Source: Pirellula staleyi DSM 6068 (GTDB lineage Bacteria; Planctomycetota; Planctomycetia; Pirellulales; Pirellulaceae). Taken from it: a DNA stretch of 64,000 bases. Below the pieces are notes generated by a model. The model did not search any database. It was not told the DNA's origin and saw nothing but the letters and a program-made list of their open reading frames with translations. The position numbers were made by a program, and so were the translations under genes. Shown one piece after another: positions 56,226-64,000 of the stretch; the stretch's first letter is position 1; the number at the start of each line of letters is the position of its first letter. The stretch spans positions 1 through 64,000 of the forward strand of contig CAMCMB010000007.1 of NCBI GenBank assembly GCA_945875845.1. The letters are read 5' to 3'.

Positions 56226-56444
56226 TTAGCGGCCGTATTCAACTTCCAGTAAGTTGGAAATTTCAGGAACGCCGTCAATCCCGCGTAGTGATTCTTGGAC
56301 CATTTGCTTTTGATAGAACGAATCGACTTTGCCTCGAAGGATGATTTTTCCAGGCTGACTCTCCAAGAAAACATGTCGACGTACACCAAACGCGTTATAG
56401 CGAATCGCCGAATCAATTCGATGCAAAAGTGGTCCAGGTTGCAT
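56226..56444 (-). CDS. BON-domain protein, second in window
   Basis: I use the Met at 56444 (MQPGPLLHRIDSAIRYNAFG), preceded by a GAAGGAAG ribosome site; three in-frame upstream starts are possible. The 72-residue product is little more than one BON domain: HVFLESQPGKIILRGKVDSF, YQKQMVQESLRGIDGVPEIS and the end NLLEVEYG. It shares the Gly-Lys/Glu-Val and NxLEV words with the gene at 35019 but lacks its N-terminal extension. Like that gene it has no signal peptide. Close to UspA-type stress genes only in a loose sense; its neighbour is an acyl-CoA dehydrogenase. Confidence 0.7.
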   Translation of the reverse strand: MQPGPLLHRIDSAIRYNAFGVRRHVFLESQPGKIILRGKVDSFYQKQMVQESLRGIDGVPEISNLLEVEYGR

Positions 56445-56813
56445 ATCCATCTTCCTTCTCATTCCAAGAATCGCGGGGGCAGGGGGTGCGTGACGAAGTC
56501 TTACCGACAATTCACTTGAACTTTCCTTTTAGGGAGGGCAATACCGCACTTTCCGAGAAAATCATCCTTAGAATTCCGGATTTAACAAAGAGTTAGGCTA
56601 GCCGGCGTTTGACGGTTGCGTTGACTTTTTGCCTGAGTCATGCGATTTCAGATGCTCAAAAACGGGTTGAGAGGATTCACAAACAACTCGTTTCGGTAAC
56701 ACAATCCGACATGAATGAGCTACACTATATCACTTCAATGCTGACGAATCTGGTGCGTGTCTCCACCAGCAGCACCAATTGTTCGAATGAGCTGGGGTTA
56801 ACGTTTCTTTCTA
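56445..56813. other. Spacer without recognised gene
   Basis: About 370 bp between divergent genes. An open frame of 70 codons on the plus strand (56609-56821) lacks a ribosome site, has Ser/Thr/Asn-rich low-information content and overlaps the next gene start, so I do not call it. Promoters for both neighbours should be here, but none is clear. Confidence 0.5.
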
Positions 56814-58124
56814 ATGCCTGACTGGTTTCCGGATCTGATTACGATCCTGATTGCTCTGCTTCTTGTTTTTGTCAACGGTTTCTTCGTCGCCGCTGAGTTC
56901 GCGCTGGTCAAAGTACGCCTTGGCCGAATCGAACAGATGGTAATCAACCGTAAGCTTTTTTCACGAACCGCGCGATGGCTGGCCAAACGGCTTGAACAAT
57001 CCCTTTCGGCTTGCCAGCTTGGAATCACGATGGCGTCTCTAGCCCTTGGGACCATCGGAGAGCCTGCGTTTGCCAAATTAGTCGAGCCCGTTTTACAGGG
57101 CCTTCAAATTCAATCGCAAGCGATCATTCACGCCGTTGCATTTGCGATTTCTTTTACGTTTGTGACGGGCTTGCACTTGGTCGTTGGAGAACAGGCCCCC
57201 AAGATTTTTGCCATCCGAAAGCCAGAGACCATTCTGCTCATTTGTTCGGTACCGCTTCAGATCTTTTTCATTGCAACCTATCCTTTGATGCAGTCGCTCA
57301 ATGTAACGACGACTTGGTTGCTGAAGATCTTGGGTGCGAGCGAATCCAGCAAGAGTTCGATTCCCTATAGCGAAGAAGAGATTCGAGCGCTGCTCCGCGA
57401 AGCCCACGTGCATGGCAACTTAACTCGCAGCGAACACAGCTTGATCAATGCCGTTTTCGAGTTCGACGATCTCGTTTGTCGTCGCATTATGGTGGCTCGT
57501 ACGGACGTTGATTATGTCGATATCAATGAGGAGACGGCTGTGACCTTGTCGATGATTCATCGCACCCAGCATACCCGCTATCCCATATGCGATGGATCGA
57601 TGGATCTGGTGTTGGGCGTTTTGCACGTCAAGGACATTTCCGGAGCAACCATCAATGACGGCTTCGACTGGAAGGCGTTGTCGCGTCCTCCCAAGAAGGT
57701 GCCAGAGAACATGCCTATCAGCAAACTGCTGAGACACTTCCAAGGCACACATCAACACATGGCGTTTGTCGTTGACGAATATGGTATGATCATCGGCATC
57801 GTAACCCTAGAAAATGTCCTAGAAAAGATCATCGGCGAGGTCGCTGACGAGTTTGATGTCGAGGAGCCTGAGATCGTGCCAGACGGCGCTGACAGCTACA
57901 TCATCCTTGGGTCGACACAAGTCCAAAATGTGGAGAATCGACTGAGTATTCAATTCGAAGAAGCGGACGCCGACACCATGTCAGGCTTGCTTTTGAACAA
58001 GGCCGAACGACTGCTCGCCGCTGGTGATATCATTAACTTTCCTGGCGTTACAGCCAAGGTCCTTTCCGTGTCGGACGATCGTGCGACGAAAGTTCGATTA
58101 ACCCTCATTCCTCTCGAGGAATAA
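56814..58124 (+). CDS. CNNM/CorC (HlyC)-type transmembrane protein with CBS domains
   Basis: The 436-residue protein has a DUF21 membrane domain (~1-195: LITILIALLLVFVNGFFVAA, EFALVKVRLGRIE, GLHLVVGEQAPKIFAIRKPE), two CBS domains (~205-330: MVARTDVDYVDINEETA, RYPICDGSMDLVLGVLHVKD, HMAFVVDEYGMIIGIVTLEN) and a C-terminal CorC/HlyC region (VEEPEIVPDGADSYIILGST). These are the signs of the CNNM family, which moves magnesium or other ions and has no hemolytic activity despite its old name. The ATG is at 56814. It is followed 20 bp on by the DUF1080 gene, possibly in the same transcript. Confidence 0.93.
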   Translation: MPDWFPDLITILIALLLVFVNGFFVAAEFALVKVRLGRIEQMVINRKLFSRTARWLAKRLEQSLSACQLGITMASLALGTIGEPAFAKLVEPVLQGLQIQSQAIIHAVAFAISFTFVTGLHLVVGEQAPKIFAIRKPETILLICSVPLQIFFIATYPLMQSLNVTTTWLLKILGASESSKSSIPYSEEEIRALLREAHVHGNLTRSEHSLINAVFEFDDLVCRRIMVARTDVDYVDINEETAVTLSMIHRTQHTRYPICDGSMDLVLGVLHVKDISGATINDGFDWKALSRPPKKVPENMPISKLLRHFQGTHQHMAFVVDEYGMIIGIVTLENVLEKIIGEVADEFDVEEPEIVPDGADSYIILGSTQVQNVENRLSIQFEEADADTMSGLLLNKAERLLAAGDIINFPGVTAKVLSVSDDRATKVRLTLIPLEE

Positions 58125-58144
58125 ACTTACTGGAGTCTTTTACT

Positions 58145-58873
58145 ATGACTTATTTCCTTAGTTTTCTGAAACATTTTCGCCCTTCCTCAATCGTTTGTGG
58201 AATGGCGTTGAGCATCGGCCTTGCAATGTCTGCTGCATCGACATTCGCCCAAGAAGCCTCAAAGGCGAAGAGCCTTTTCGACGGCAAAACACTGACCGGC
58301 TGGTCGGGTTTGCCATCCAATTGGCGAGTCGAGGACGGTGCCATTACCGGTCAGAGCGTGGCCGATGCGCCATTGAAAAACAACACCTTCATCGTCTACG
58401 AGAAGCCTGTCAAGGATTTCGAACTGACTTGCGAATTCAAAATCACCGGAGGTAATTCGGGTATCCAGTATCGCAGTAAACTGATCGACAAAGAGAAATT
58501 TATCGTCGGCGGATACCAAGCCGATATCGCTGCAGAAGGACCTTATATGGGTATCAACTACGAAGAGCGAGGACGCGGCATTTTGGCGGAACGGGGACAA
58601 ATCGTCGCGTTCGATGGAACAGGCAAGAAGTCTCAAGTGGGTTCGAGCGGTGATGCGACTGCTCTGGCGACCAAATTCGATATCGACAAGTGGAATACCT
58701 ATCGCATTGTTGCAAAAGGGCACGTCTGCCAACATTTCATCAACGGAGTCTTGATGTCGGAAATCCAGGACCATCAAGAAGACAAACGGGCATCGGAAGG
58801 GATCCTTGCATTCCAATTGCATGCCGGACCACCGATGAAGGTCCAGTTCAAGAATATCATGCTTTCGGAGTAG
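58145..58873 (+). CDS. DUF1080 secreted protein (concanavalin-like, 3-keto-disaccharide hydrolase family)
   Basis: A 242-residue exported protein with leader MALSIGLAMSAASTFAQ and a preceding GGAG ribosome site. The DUF1080 fold is a jelly-roll: SLFDGKTLTGWSGLPSNWRV, EDGAITGQSV, ELTCEFKITGGNSGIQYRSK, EGPYMGINYEERGRGILAER, WNTYRIVAKGHVCQHFINGV and the end ILAFQLHAGPPMKVQFKNIM. The family is now linked to hydrolysis of 3-keto sugars and is very numerous in planctomycetes. Here the substrate is not known. It follows the CNNM gene closely but a shared role is not obvious. Confidence 0.92.
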   Translation: MTYFLSFLKHFRPSSIVCGMALSIGLAMSAASTFAQEASKAKSLFDGKTLTGWSGLPSNWRVEDGAITGQSVADAPLKNNTFIVYEKPVKDFELTCEFKITGGNSGIQYRSKLIDKEKFIVGGYQADIAAEGPYMGINYEERGRGILAERGQIVAFDGTGKKSQVGSSGDATALATKFDIDKWNTYRIVAKGHVCQHFINGVLMSEIQDHQEDKRASEGILAFQLHAGPPMKVQFKNIMLSE

Positions 58874-58931
58874 TTCCACCAACTACACAAGCTGCAACCA
58901 CAAACGTCGCAATATCGAAAGTGTCGAACGG

Positions 58932-60719
58932 ATGAACCCTCACGATGCACTCGTGCAACGAATTCGGCACGCGACTCAGGCGTTGCTCGGACAGCAGTAC
59001 CTGACGCACCAAATCATGGAATGGTGCGATCAGTATCAATCGCAATGCGAATCGATTGTTTCGTCGCGAGGCGTTTCACTTGCGAGCATCGCTGTGGTTG
59101 GTGCAAAAGGGCAAGGGAAAACATGGATTGCTAGACAACTGATCCTTGATCAGCGTGTTTCGCAGGCCTTGCCCACCGGGGTGTTATCCAGCGAGGCAAC
59201 GACCCATCTGCATTGGATTGGACCCGTCGTGCCCGACGCCTTGAATCCGGCATGCGAACTCTATCATCCATGTCGCATTGAGGGGATGCTGGACTTGAAT
59301 CATCCATTCATGCTTCTCGACACGCCAGGTATTACCGACGATGATTTACAAGCCGCCAAGATCGCTAAGGACGCGATGGCGCTCTCACCGATTAAGCTAT
59401 TGGTAGTCCGACGCGATCAGTTGCGTGGAGCCATCTTGAGCCAGTTGGCCAACTTCACGGAGGGCGCCATATGCATTCCGGTTATCACGTGTATTCCATT
59501 GAATGAGATGCCTACGGCTCCCTCATCCAAAGTGGCCGATTCGCTTGGTACGGATCTGGATACGTTCAGCGAAGTGATGAAAGCCAGCGCACCAAAAACG
59601 AAATTCTTGGATTCGATCTTGGTGCCGGACTTCGAAGCGGACGGTGACGAGGCAAAGGTTGGACATGCCTTTGCAATCGATTTACAAGCCCGATTGCAAT
59701 CGGAGTCTTTAGAGGACATCGCAGCCACGAAGTCCAATCGCCTCGCAGCGGCGACAAGCCGACTACGCCACCGGGTCGGACAACTGCTTGACTCGCAACT
59801 GCCTCAATTATCCGCAGCCGTTCGACGTCTTCACAACGAAGCGGACGCCTTACCCACTCAAACGATCGAAGCGGTACTAGGTTCACGAGATGTATTGCAT
59901 TCGGCTGTCCGAGGTCGTCTTCGCGCTCAGATGATTGCCGATACGAGTATGGTTTGGTTCCCCTATCGCACCGCCTTAACCGTTCTCGGTCTGACGCATG
60001 GAGCCTGGGATCGGTTGATGCTCTCACTCTCCGGGAGCATCCCGTCCATATTTGGGACCTTCGCGGCCTGGGCAAGAAACGTCCAGCAGTCTCAAAAGAT
60101 CAATTGGGAGATGCACGAAGGGATTCGCGATCGACTCAATCGTCAGATTCAGGATCGATTAGAACCAGTTCAGGCCCAATTTCAGAGAGCTGTCAGCCGA
60201 ATGCGGGGTTCCGAACAAGAGTCTAAGAGCGCGTCGGTGGCACCGCACATCCGGTTGACCGGCGTGGAAGAACTGCAATCGCGAGCCCGGAGCGTTTTTG
60301 AATGGGGCGTGGATCGACACCGAATTTCATGGGCCATGCTGCAAACCTATGGGTTTCTGGGTACCGGGATGTTTTGGCTCTTGATGGCCGGCCCCATTGT
60401 TTCGATTTATAGACAGTATTTGGGGGCTAGCTACCGAACACTCACGAATGCCCAAACAAGCGTCGAGCAGTTCCCGCACCCAAGTCCAGCGTTGTTGTTG
60501 ACTAGCCTGTTGCTTTCTCTCATTCCTATGTTGATCTTCGCTATGATCGTTTTGAGCTGGTGTCAGAGGAGATCCAAAATACACCGTATCGCCGAAAGCA
60601 CATACGCGGACGAGTTGAAATTGGTCGACGAGCTCAAGCGGAGCGGAGTTATTTCGCTTCACTATGATGACCCGTTGCTCGAACACGCCGAGTTCCTGGT
60701 CCAGTGCAAAGAAGGCTGA
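58932..60719 (+). CDS. Membrane P-loop GTPase-like protein
   Basis: The 595-residue protein has an N-terminal nucleotide domain: G1/Walker A SIAVVGAKGQGKTWIARQLI, a switch-like region EATTHLHWIGP, and G3 LLDTPGITDDD. The G4 motif (N/TKxD) is not obvious; the position is VVRRDQLRG. The middle and C-terminal parts are a long coiled coil around RLNRQIQDRLEPVQAQFQRA and two or three membrane helices (GFLGTGMFWLLMAGPIVSIY, LLLTSLLLSLIPMLIFAMIV). The layout recalls dynamin-like or other membrane-remodelling GTPases but I cannot name the family. Its last 71 bp overlap the opposite-strand HTTM gene, tail to tail. Confidence 0.65.
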   Translation: MNPHDALVQRIRHATQALLGQQYLTHQIMEWCDQYQSQCESIVSSRGVSLASIAVVGAKGQGKTWIARQLILDQRVSQALPTGVLSSEATTHLHWIGPVVPDALNPACELYHPCRIEGMLDLNHPFMLLDTPGITDDDLQAAKIAKDAMALSPIKLLVVRRDQLRGAILSQLANFTEGAICIPVITCIPLNEMPTAPSSKVADSLGTDLDTFSEVMKASAPKTKFLDSILVPDFEADGDEAKVGHAFAIDLQARLQSESLEDIAATKSNRLAAATSRLRHRVGQLLDSQLPQLSAAVRRLHNEADALPTQTIEAVLGSRDVLHSAVRGRLRAQMIADTSMVWFPYRTALTVLGLTHGAWDRLMLSLSGSIPSIFGTFAAWARNVQQSQKINWEMHEGIRDRLNRQIQDRLEPVQAQFQRAVSRMRGSEQESKSASVAPHIRLTGVEELQSRARSVFEWGVDRHRISWAMLQTYGFLGTGMFWLLMAGPIVSIYRQYLGASYRTLTNAQTSVEQFPHPSPALLLTSLLLSLIPMLIFAMIVLSWCQRRSKIHRIAESTYADELKLVDELKRSGVISLHYDDPLLEHAEFLVQCKEG

Positions 60720-61692
60720 TTGAATCGGGTGGAACAAATGCAAGATTGGCGACAATCATCATCCATCCGAAAGTGATCATTCCAAGAAACAGTGCGATAC
60801 CGCCATGTACCAGTAATGCGATCCCTAAAACCCAAGGACGCGTCCATCGTGGCCATACCAAACAGCAATAACTCAGCTCCCAAAAAACAGTGATATGCGT
60901 CGCAATGGACGCCCAAAAGGGAAAGTTCCCCGTCCAAGTCATCGGCAGAGACTGGTATTCGTAAGACGCAACCGAGTACCACATGGCGGTGCCATCCCAC
61001 CACATTTCACCGCGCATCTTGCCGAGACCACCGAATAGATAGATCACACACAGGTGCAACTGTATCAAGCGAGTGGCGAAGGTGTTCGTCCAGCAAAGAG
61101 AGTCTGCGTGGCATCGAGCAGCAGAAATCCCCATCCCACGTTGCAACCATTTTCGACCGGAGAAAAAATCGGAATACCTGTGAACCAAACAAGCGTCGAG
61201 GCTCCATAAGCTACCCGACCTCGCCAGACACAGATACATGGCCAGCATGATGGTCACTTGATCCAAACCGAACAAAAAACCTGTCATTCGATGCGCGGTC
61301 ATCAGTGTCAAAAACCATGCAAGCACGCACATGCCTCGAGACATAAAACCCAGCGCGAGCAGAATACCCGCGACAAAAGCCAAAATCTCGTGCAACCAGA
61401 TGAGCGTCATCGATTCCGTCACTGCCAAGTAAGTCCACTTGGCATCCGCGACTTGGTTTTGATGCAACGATCTCCAAGTGGAATTGTCGATCAGGGCATT
61501 TGGCCCCATAAAGGCCTCTAGATCTATCATCCAAATCAGATGGATGTATGCAATCATCAGCCCGGTCAAAATGCGAATGACCGCCAAAGTTTGCGATCCG
61601 CTTGGCCTGAAGAAAAAATCTTGGAGTGCGTTCCAAAATGAGGGTTTGTTGCGTTCGATTGCATGCGAGCTTGCCCGTGGATCGATGATCAA
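60649..61692 (-). CDS. HTTM-domain membrane protein (gamma-carboxylase-like)
   Basis: A 347-residue integral membrane protein with the HTTM pattern: FFRPSGSQTLAVIRILTGLM, IYLIWMIDLEAFMGPNALID-type opening, FVAGILLALGFMSRGMCVLA, HRMTGFLFGLDQVTIMLAMY, IQLHLCVIYLFGGLGKMRGE, MWWDGTAMWYSVASYEYQSL and WELSYCCLVWPRWTRPWVLG. HTTM is the membrane fold of vitamin K-dependent gamma-carboxylase; bacterial members have no proven activity. It overlaps the next gene by 4 bp (coupled) and overlaps the GTPase-like gene end on the other strand. Probably acts at the cytoplasmic membrane with the protein coded just before it. Confidence 0.85.
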   Translation of the reverse strand: MIIDPRASSHAIERNKPSFWNALQDFFFRPSGSQTLAVIRILTGLMIAYIHLIWMIDLEAFMGPNALIDNSTWRSLHQNQVADAKWTYLAVTESMTLIWLHEILAFVAGILLALGFMSRGMCVLAWFLTLMTAHRMTGFLFGLDQVTIMLAMYLCLARSGSLWSLDACLVHRYSDFFSGRKWLQRGMGISAARCHADSLCWTNTFATRLIQLHLCVIYLFGGLGKMRGEMWWDGTAMWYSVASYEYQSLPMTWTGNFPFWASIATHITVFWELSYCCLVWPRWTRPWVLGIALLVHGGIALFLGMITFGWMMIVANLAFVPPDSISLLCTGPGTRRVRATGHHSEAK

Positions 61693-62450
61693 GGTTTTAC
61701 CTCAATGCTCGACCGCGGAAGCGGAACCAACTCAGATTTGGGAAGAGGGCCGGGCGTTTTGGGTATCGGCTCAATCATGGTTTCCGGTAACAGGACCAAG
61801 AATCGAGGGTCGTCCAGAGCAAACCCTTCGCGAAGTATTTGCGGAGGGTCTGGCAACAATCGCTCCAATCTACGAAGGTCCACTTGTGTGGCACCCGTCG
61901 AGTGCTTCAAACTCTTGGTCATCGATGTCTGGATTTGAAGATAGAGGTCGTTGTCGAAAGTCCATCGGGCTAGGAACTCAGAATCTTTTTTAAGCTCGTC
62001 TGTCACCTGACGGGGAGCATAACGACTGTTGTAAAACTCGGACAGCATGAAATAGCGATGGTATCGCAATCGAGGCCAATCCAATTTCCTGTTCGGGAAA
62101 AATCGAGTACTCGCGGAAGCCTCGGACTCTGTGAGTTCGACGTCCTTTTCTCTGGAAAGCGAACAACGGATCAAATGCCCAGGGCCGGGGTTGGGGGCGA
62201 AGAAGAAATAGCCATGATCCAAATAGAGCCATTGCGAATAGGGCTTGGCCGTTTCGCCGAGCCAGCCGAAATCAGGCGCGACACCCAGCTCGCTGCGAGA
62301 AAAAAAGCGAAGAGGCTCGGCGAGCACTCCCAAGAGATGCACCGCTGCCAAAACCAAACAAAGTCGTCGCAACCAGGTGGGACAGACGTTCGAACTCAGT
62401 TCCGCAGGGAAATCGGGATTTGCGTCTTGGAAGTCTGGGGACGGCGGCAT
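61689..62450 (-). CDS. Membrane-anchored protein coupled to the HTTM gene
   Basis: Start chosen at 62450 (MPPSPDFQDANPDF); a TTG 15 bp earlier is the other choice. 253 residues. One membrane helix LRRLCLVLAAVHLLGVLAEP near residue 30, then a soluble domain with YLDHGYFFFAPNPGPGHLIR, NRKLDWPRLRYHRYFMLSEF and a long helix-rich C-terminus ending in a Pro-rich tail. I do not recognise a named family, but proteins of this sort precede HTTM genes in planctomycetes, and the 4-bp overlap with the HTTM start shows they work together. Upstream spacing to the terminator is ~110 bp, where its promoter should be. Confidence 0.6.
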   Translation of the reverse strand: MPPSPDFQDANPDFPAELSSNVCPTWLRRLCLVLAAVHLLGVLAEPLRFFSRSELGVAPDFGWLGETAKPYSQWLYLDHGYFFFAPNPGPGHLIRCSLSREKDVELTESEASASTRFFPNRKLDWPRLRYHRYFMLSEFYNSRYAPRQVTDELKKDSEFLARWTFDNDLYLQIQTSMTKSLKHSTGATQVDLRRLERLLPDPPQILREGFALDDPRFLVLLPETMIEPIPKTPGPLPKSELVPLPRSSIEVKP

Positions 62451-62562
62451 TTTGCTTTCAAGCAAAGTTGGTTGTGATTCTTTTGGGCGGTATTAAGTTT
62501 AATGGATTTGAGTCGGTTGCAAAAACAACTCTTCGGCAATATACGAATCGGGAAACATCCAT

Positions 62563-62594
62563 AAAAAAAAGCGAACCGAATGGCCCGCTTTTTT
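62563..62594. terminator. Rho-independent terminator, works both ways
   Basis: An inverted repeat AAAAAAGCG ... CGCTTTTTT with a 12-base loop. Read on the minus strand it follows the small basic protein gene, with a T run on the far side. The A run on the other arm makes it able to end plus-strand transcripts as well. Confidence 0.8.
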
Positions 62595-62631
62595 GAATGC
62601 AAAGTTGGATAGGAACGTGGCCTCGTGGAGA

Positions 62632-62856
62632 CTACTTCTTCTTTTTCTTCTTGTCGTCGGCTTCGTCCTCTTTCTTGACCTTCTTCTTTTTCTTCAAAGA
62701 GATCTTCGGGACGCGTACTTTCGCCATTCCAAGCACGATACTACTGTCGGACCACTTGTCCAAATCTTGCAATCGTTTGACGCGTTCAGCACGAGTCATC
62801 ACGTTTCGGCTCTTGATTGCCCCGGCGCGGACCTTCAAGCTCTTATCGAGAGTCAT
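62632..62856 (-). CDS. Small basic protein (PVC-type) with Lys-rich tail
   Basis: Start ATG at 62856 (MTLDKSLKVRAGAIKSRNVM), after a CTAGGAG ribosome site. 74 residues. The core matches the small basic protein family known from Chlamydiae, Verrucomicrobia and Planctomycetes: SLDKSLK.R.G...RNV.TRAER...L......W......VLG.PKVRV is the pattern, here NVMTRAERVKRLQDLDKWSD and VLGMAKVRVPKISL. The C-terminal ~25 residues (KKKKKVKKEDEADDKKKKKK) are almost all Lys with an acidic patch, and are longer than I remember for the core family. Probably binds RNA or the ribosome, as first suggested by its place in rRNA operons in some relatives; here it is alone. Confidence 0.88.
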   Translation of the reverse strand: MTLDKSLKVRAGAIKSRNVMTRAERVKRLQDLDKWSDSSIVLGMAKVRVPKISLKKKKKVKKEDEADDKKKKKK

Positions 62857-63103
62857 AAAACCCAATTCTCCTAGCGACGACTGTACAAATGTTAATGTGC
62901 GGGATCGAGATTCTAGCGACGGCTTGCTGGGAGGGCAAGCCAAAAACACGCAGAAACGACTCATTCTTGCCCTGATCTGTGACAAAAATCCATTTTTTGA
63001 ATTCCCGGAGGGCCCTCAGAATCCTATGCACGCAGTCTGGGGGGAGTTAATACCCGTGATGAGCAGCGTCCTTTCCAATTCGCGATGTCGTCCCTTGTTT
63101 GCT

Positions 63104-64000
63104 CTACCCTGCTGGCTTGACCTCCGGTGCTGGCTTGACCTCCGGTGCTGGCTTAGCTTCTTCTGCCGCTGGCACTTGGAAAGGACCATGGTCGGCAGCC
63201 ATGTGGAGAGCTATGTAGTATAAGCGTGCGGCCGAAGCGATTTTTTTGTAATTGATTTTGGACGGTTCGTCCGTCGCACGATGATAGTCCGGATGAAAGC
63301 CGCCAAACAAAAATGCGACGGATGTTCCTTTCTTGAAAAAATTGATCTGATCGCTTCTCCCAAAGACGCCTTCCTCGTCGTACTCAAAAGCCAAATTGAC
63401 AAATTTGTTCGCATCCAGGATCAATTGCTTAAGTGATTTGTCTCCCTTTTCGCTGCCGATGAGATGGAGAGAATTTTCATTCTCGCTTGCCAGTTCATCC
63501 TTTTTCTCTTCGTTGCGACCTACCATGTCAATGTTGAGCATGCAGACCATTTTCTCCAGGGGCAGGATGGGATGGTCGCAATAGTAGGCGGAACCAACCA
63601 AACCCATTTCCTCGGCTGCAAACCACATAAAGAGAACGCTGCGCTTGGGTTTGACTGGATTAGAAGCGATGGCTTTTGCGATGTTCAATAGAGCTGTCGA
63701 ACCCGAACCATTGTCATCCGCCCCAGGAAACATCGTTCCGCCCTGAATTCCTAAGTGGTCTAAGTGCGCGCCGATGACAATGTACTCGTCACGCAGGGCC
63801 GGATCCGAACCTTGCTGCCATGCAAGCACATTCGGAACGGCGGCTGGCTCTTCGCGGATACGCATCTGACACTTGACGTCCATTTCGATTGCGTGCACTT
63901 CAACGGAATCCTTTTCGCCAATCTTCAACCAGTCCGCTGACCCGCCGGTTGCATTCACAATCAACATTGCTGCGCTCTGCGAGATGGTTCCCGAGTTGCC
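63104..64000 (-). CDS. M28 family metallopeptidase (5' end beyond window)
   Basis: The reading frame is open past the right edge (codons before MLIVNATGG read GNSGTISQSAA), so the N-terminus is missing. 299 residues are visible. Peptidase M28 zinc-site motifs: YIVIGAHLDHLG (His-x-Asp), GADDNGSGSTALLNIAKAIA (Asp bridge), LFMWFAAEEMGLVGSAYY (Glu-Glu), MLNIDMVGRN (Asp) and GGFHPDYHRATDEPSKINYK (final His). All ligands of the two zinc ions are kept. These enzymes cut N-terminal residues or amino-sugar-type amides, usually outside the cytoplasm. The C-terminus is an odd PAPEVK tandem repeat (three copies) that looks like a flexible linker. Confidence 0.9.
   Translation of the reverse strand, partial: GNSGTISQSAAMLIVNATGGSADWLKIGEKDSVEVHAIEMDVKCQMRIREEPAAVPNVLAWQQGSDPALRDEYIVIGAHLDHLGIQGGTMFPGADDNGSGSTALLNIAKAIASNPVKPKRSVLFMWFAAEEMGLVGSAYYCDHPILPLEKMVCMLNIDMVGRNEEKKDELASENENSLHLIGSEKGDKSLKQLILDANKFVNLAFEYDEEGVFGRSDQINFFKKGTSVAFLFGGFHPDYHRATDEPSKINYKKIASAARLYYIALHMAADHGPFQVPAAEEAKPAPEVKPAPEVKPAG

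Noticed and set aside
56609-56821. A 70-codon possible small gene
   Set aside because: No ribosome site, low-complexity composition, and it overlaps the start of the CNNM gene.
62921-62941. GGCTTGC/GCAAGCC hairpin after the M28 gene as a terminator
   Set aside because: The stem is good but no T run follows on either strand, and it lies 160 bp past the stop codon; evidence too weak.

Overview
The window is a stretch of chromosome from a planctomycete, most like the Pirellulaceae. The evidence is its gene content: three pairs of DUF1501 and DUF1549/DUF1553 (planctomycete cytochrome C) genes, a pilin-like DUF1559 protein, a DUF1080 protein, a TPR-tailed Ser/Thr kinase and the small basic protein shared by the PVC phyla. 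The species cannot be named from sequence alone. No rRNA, tRNA, transposase or CRISPR array was recognised, so the spacers are dominated by short palindromic repeats instead.

Layout. (1) 1-1238: a 92-bp tandem repeat, then a PanB-fold enzyme whose usual metal-binding residues look absent. (2) 1294-9636, minus strand: five tightly packed genes forming what I read as a MoxR AAA ATPase / vWA / beta-propeller ternary system. This is the least understood and most interesting locus here. (3) 9695-30757: a catabolic region with three DUF1501/DUF1549-1553 pairs, an SMP-30 lactonase, a class III aminotransferase, an internally duplicated altronate/galactarate dehydratase-like protein and an alpha/beta hydrolase. 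It suggests breakdown of sugars, sugar acids or polysaccharides. (4) 30844-31332: three kinds of repeat and the wreck of a sugar-phosphate isomerase gene. (5) 31293-37282: a stress and redox cluster with a TerB-like protein, thioredoxin 2, two tandem double-UspA proteins, a BON protein and a CcdA-like membrane redox protein with redoxin domains. (6) 37566-44272: a small acidic protein, a Ser/Thr kinase, an internally duplicated DMT-like transporter, quinolinate synthase NadA and a DUF1559 pilin-like protein. (7) 44680-49862: a small His/Cys-rich secreted protein, then the adaptor and pump of a CzcA-type RND metal exporter. (8) 50176-56444: DUF4404, ADP-forming acyl-CoA synthetase, a pseudo-receiver, a hemerythrin-like helical protein, acyl-CoA dehydrogenase and a second BON protein. 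(9) 56814-64000: a CNNM/CorC-type membrane protein, DUF1080, a membrane GTPase-like protein, an HTTM-domain pair, the small basic protein and an M28 peptidase cut by the window edge.

Working together. The ternary-system genes abut or overlap and should be one transcript. Each DUF1501 gene is coupled to a heme-type partner, the usual planctomycete arrangement. UspA, BON, thioredoxin, CcdA-like and acyl-CoA genes, spread over regions 5 and 8, resemble a survival programme for low oxygen or redox stress (inference). At least eight families of hairpin-forming repeats occupy the spacers. They have contributed coding sequence to one protein end, may overlap one gene start, and interrupt one pseudogene.
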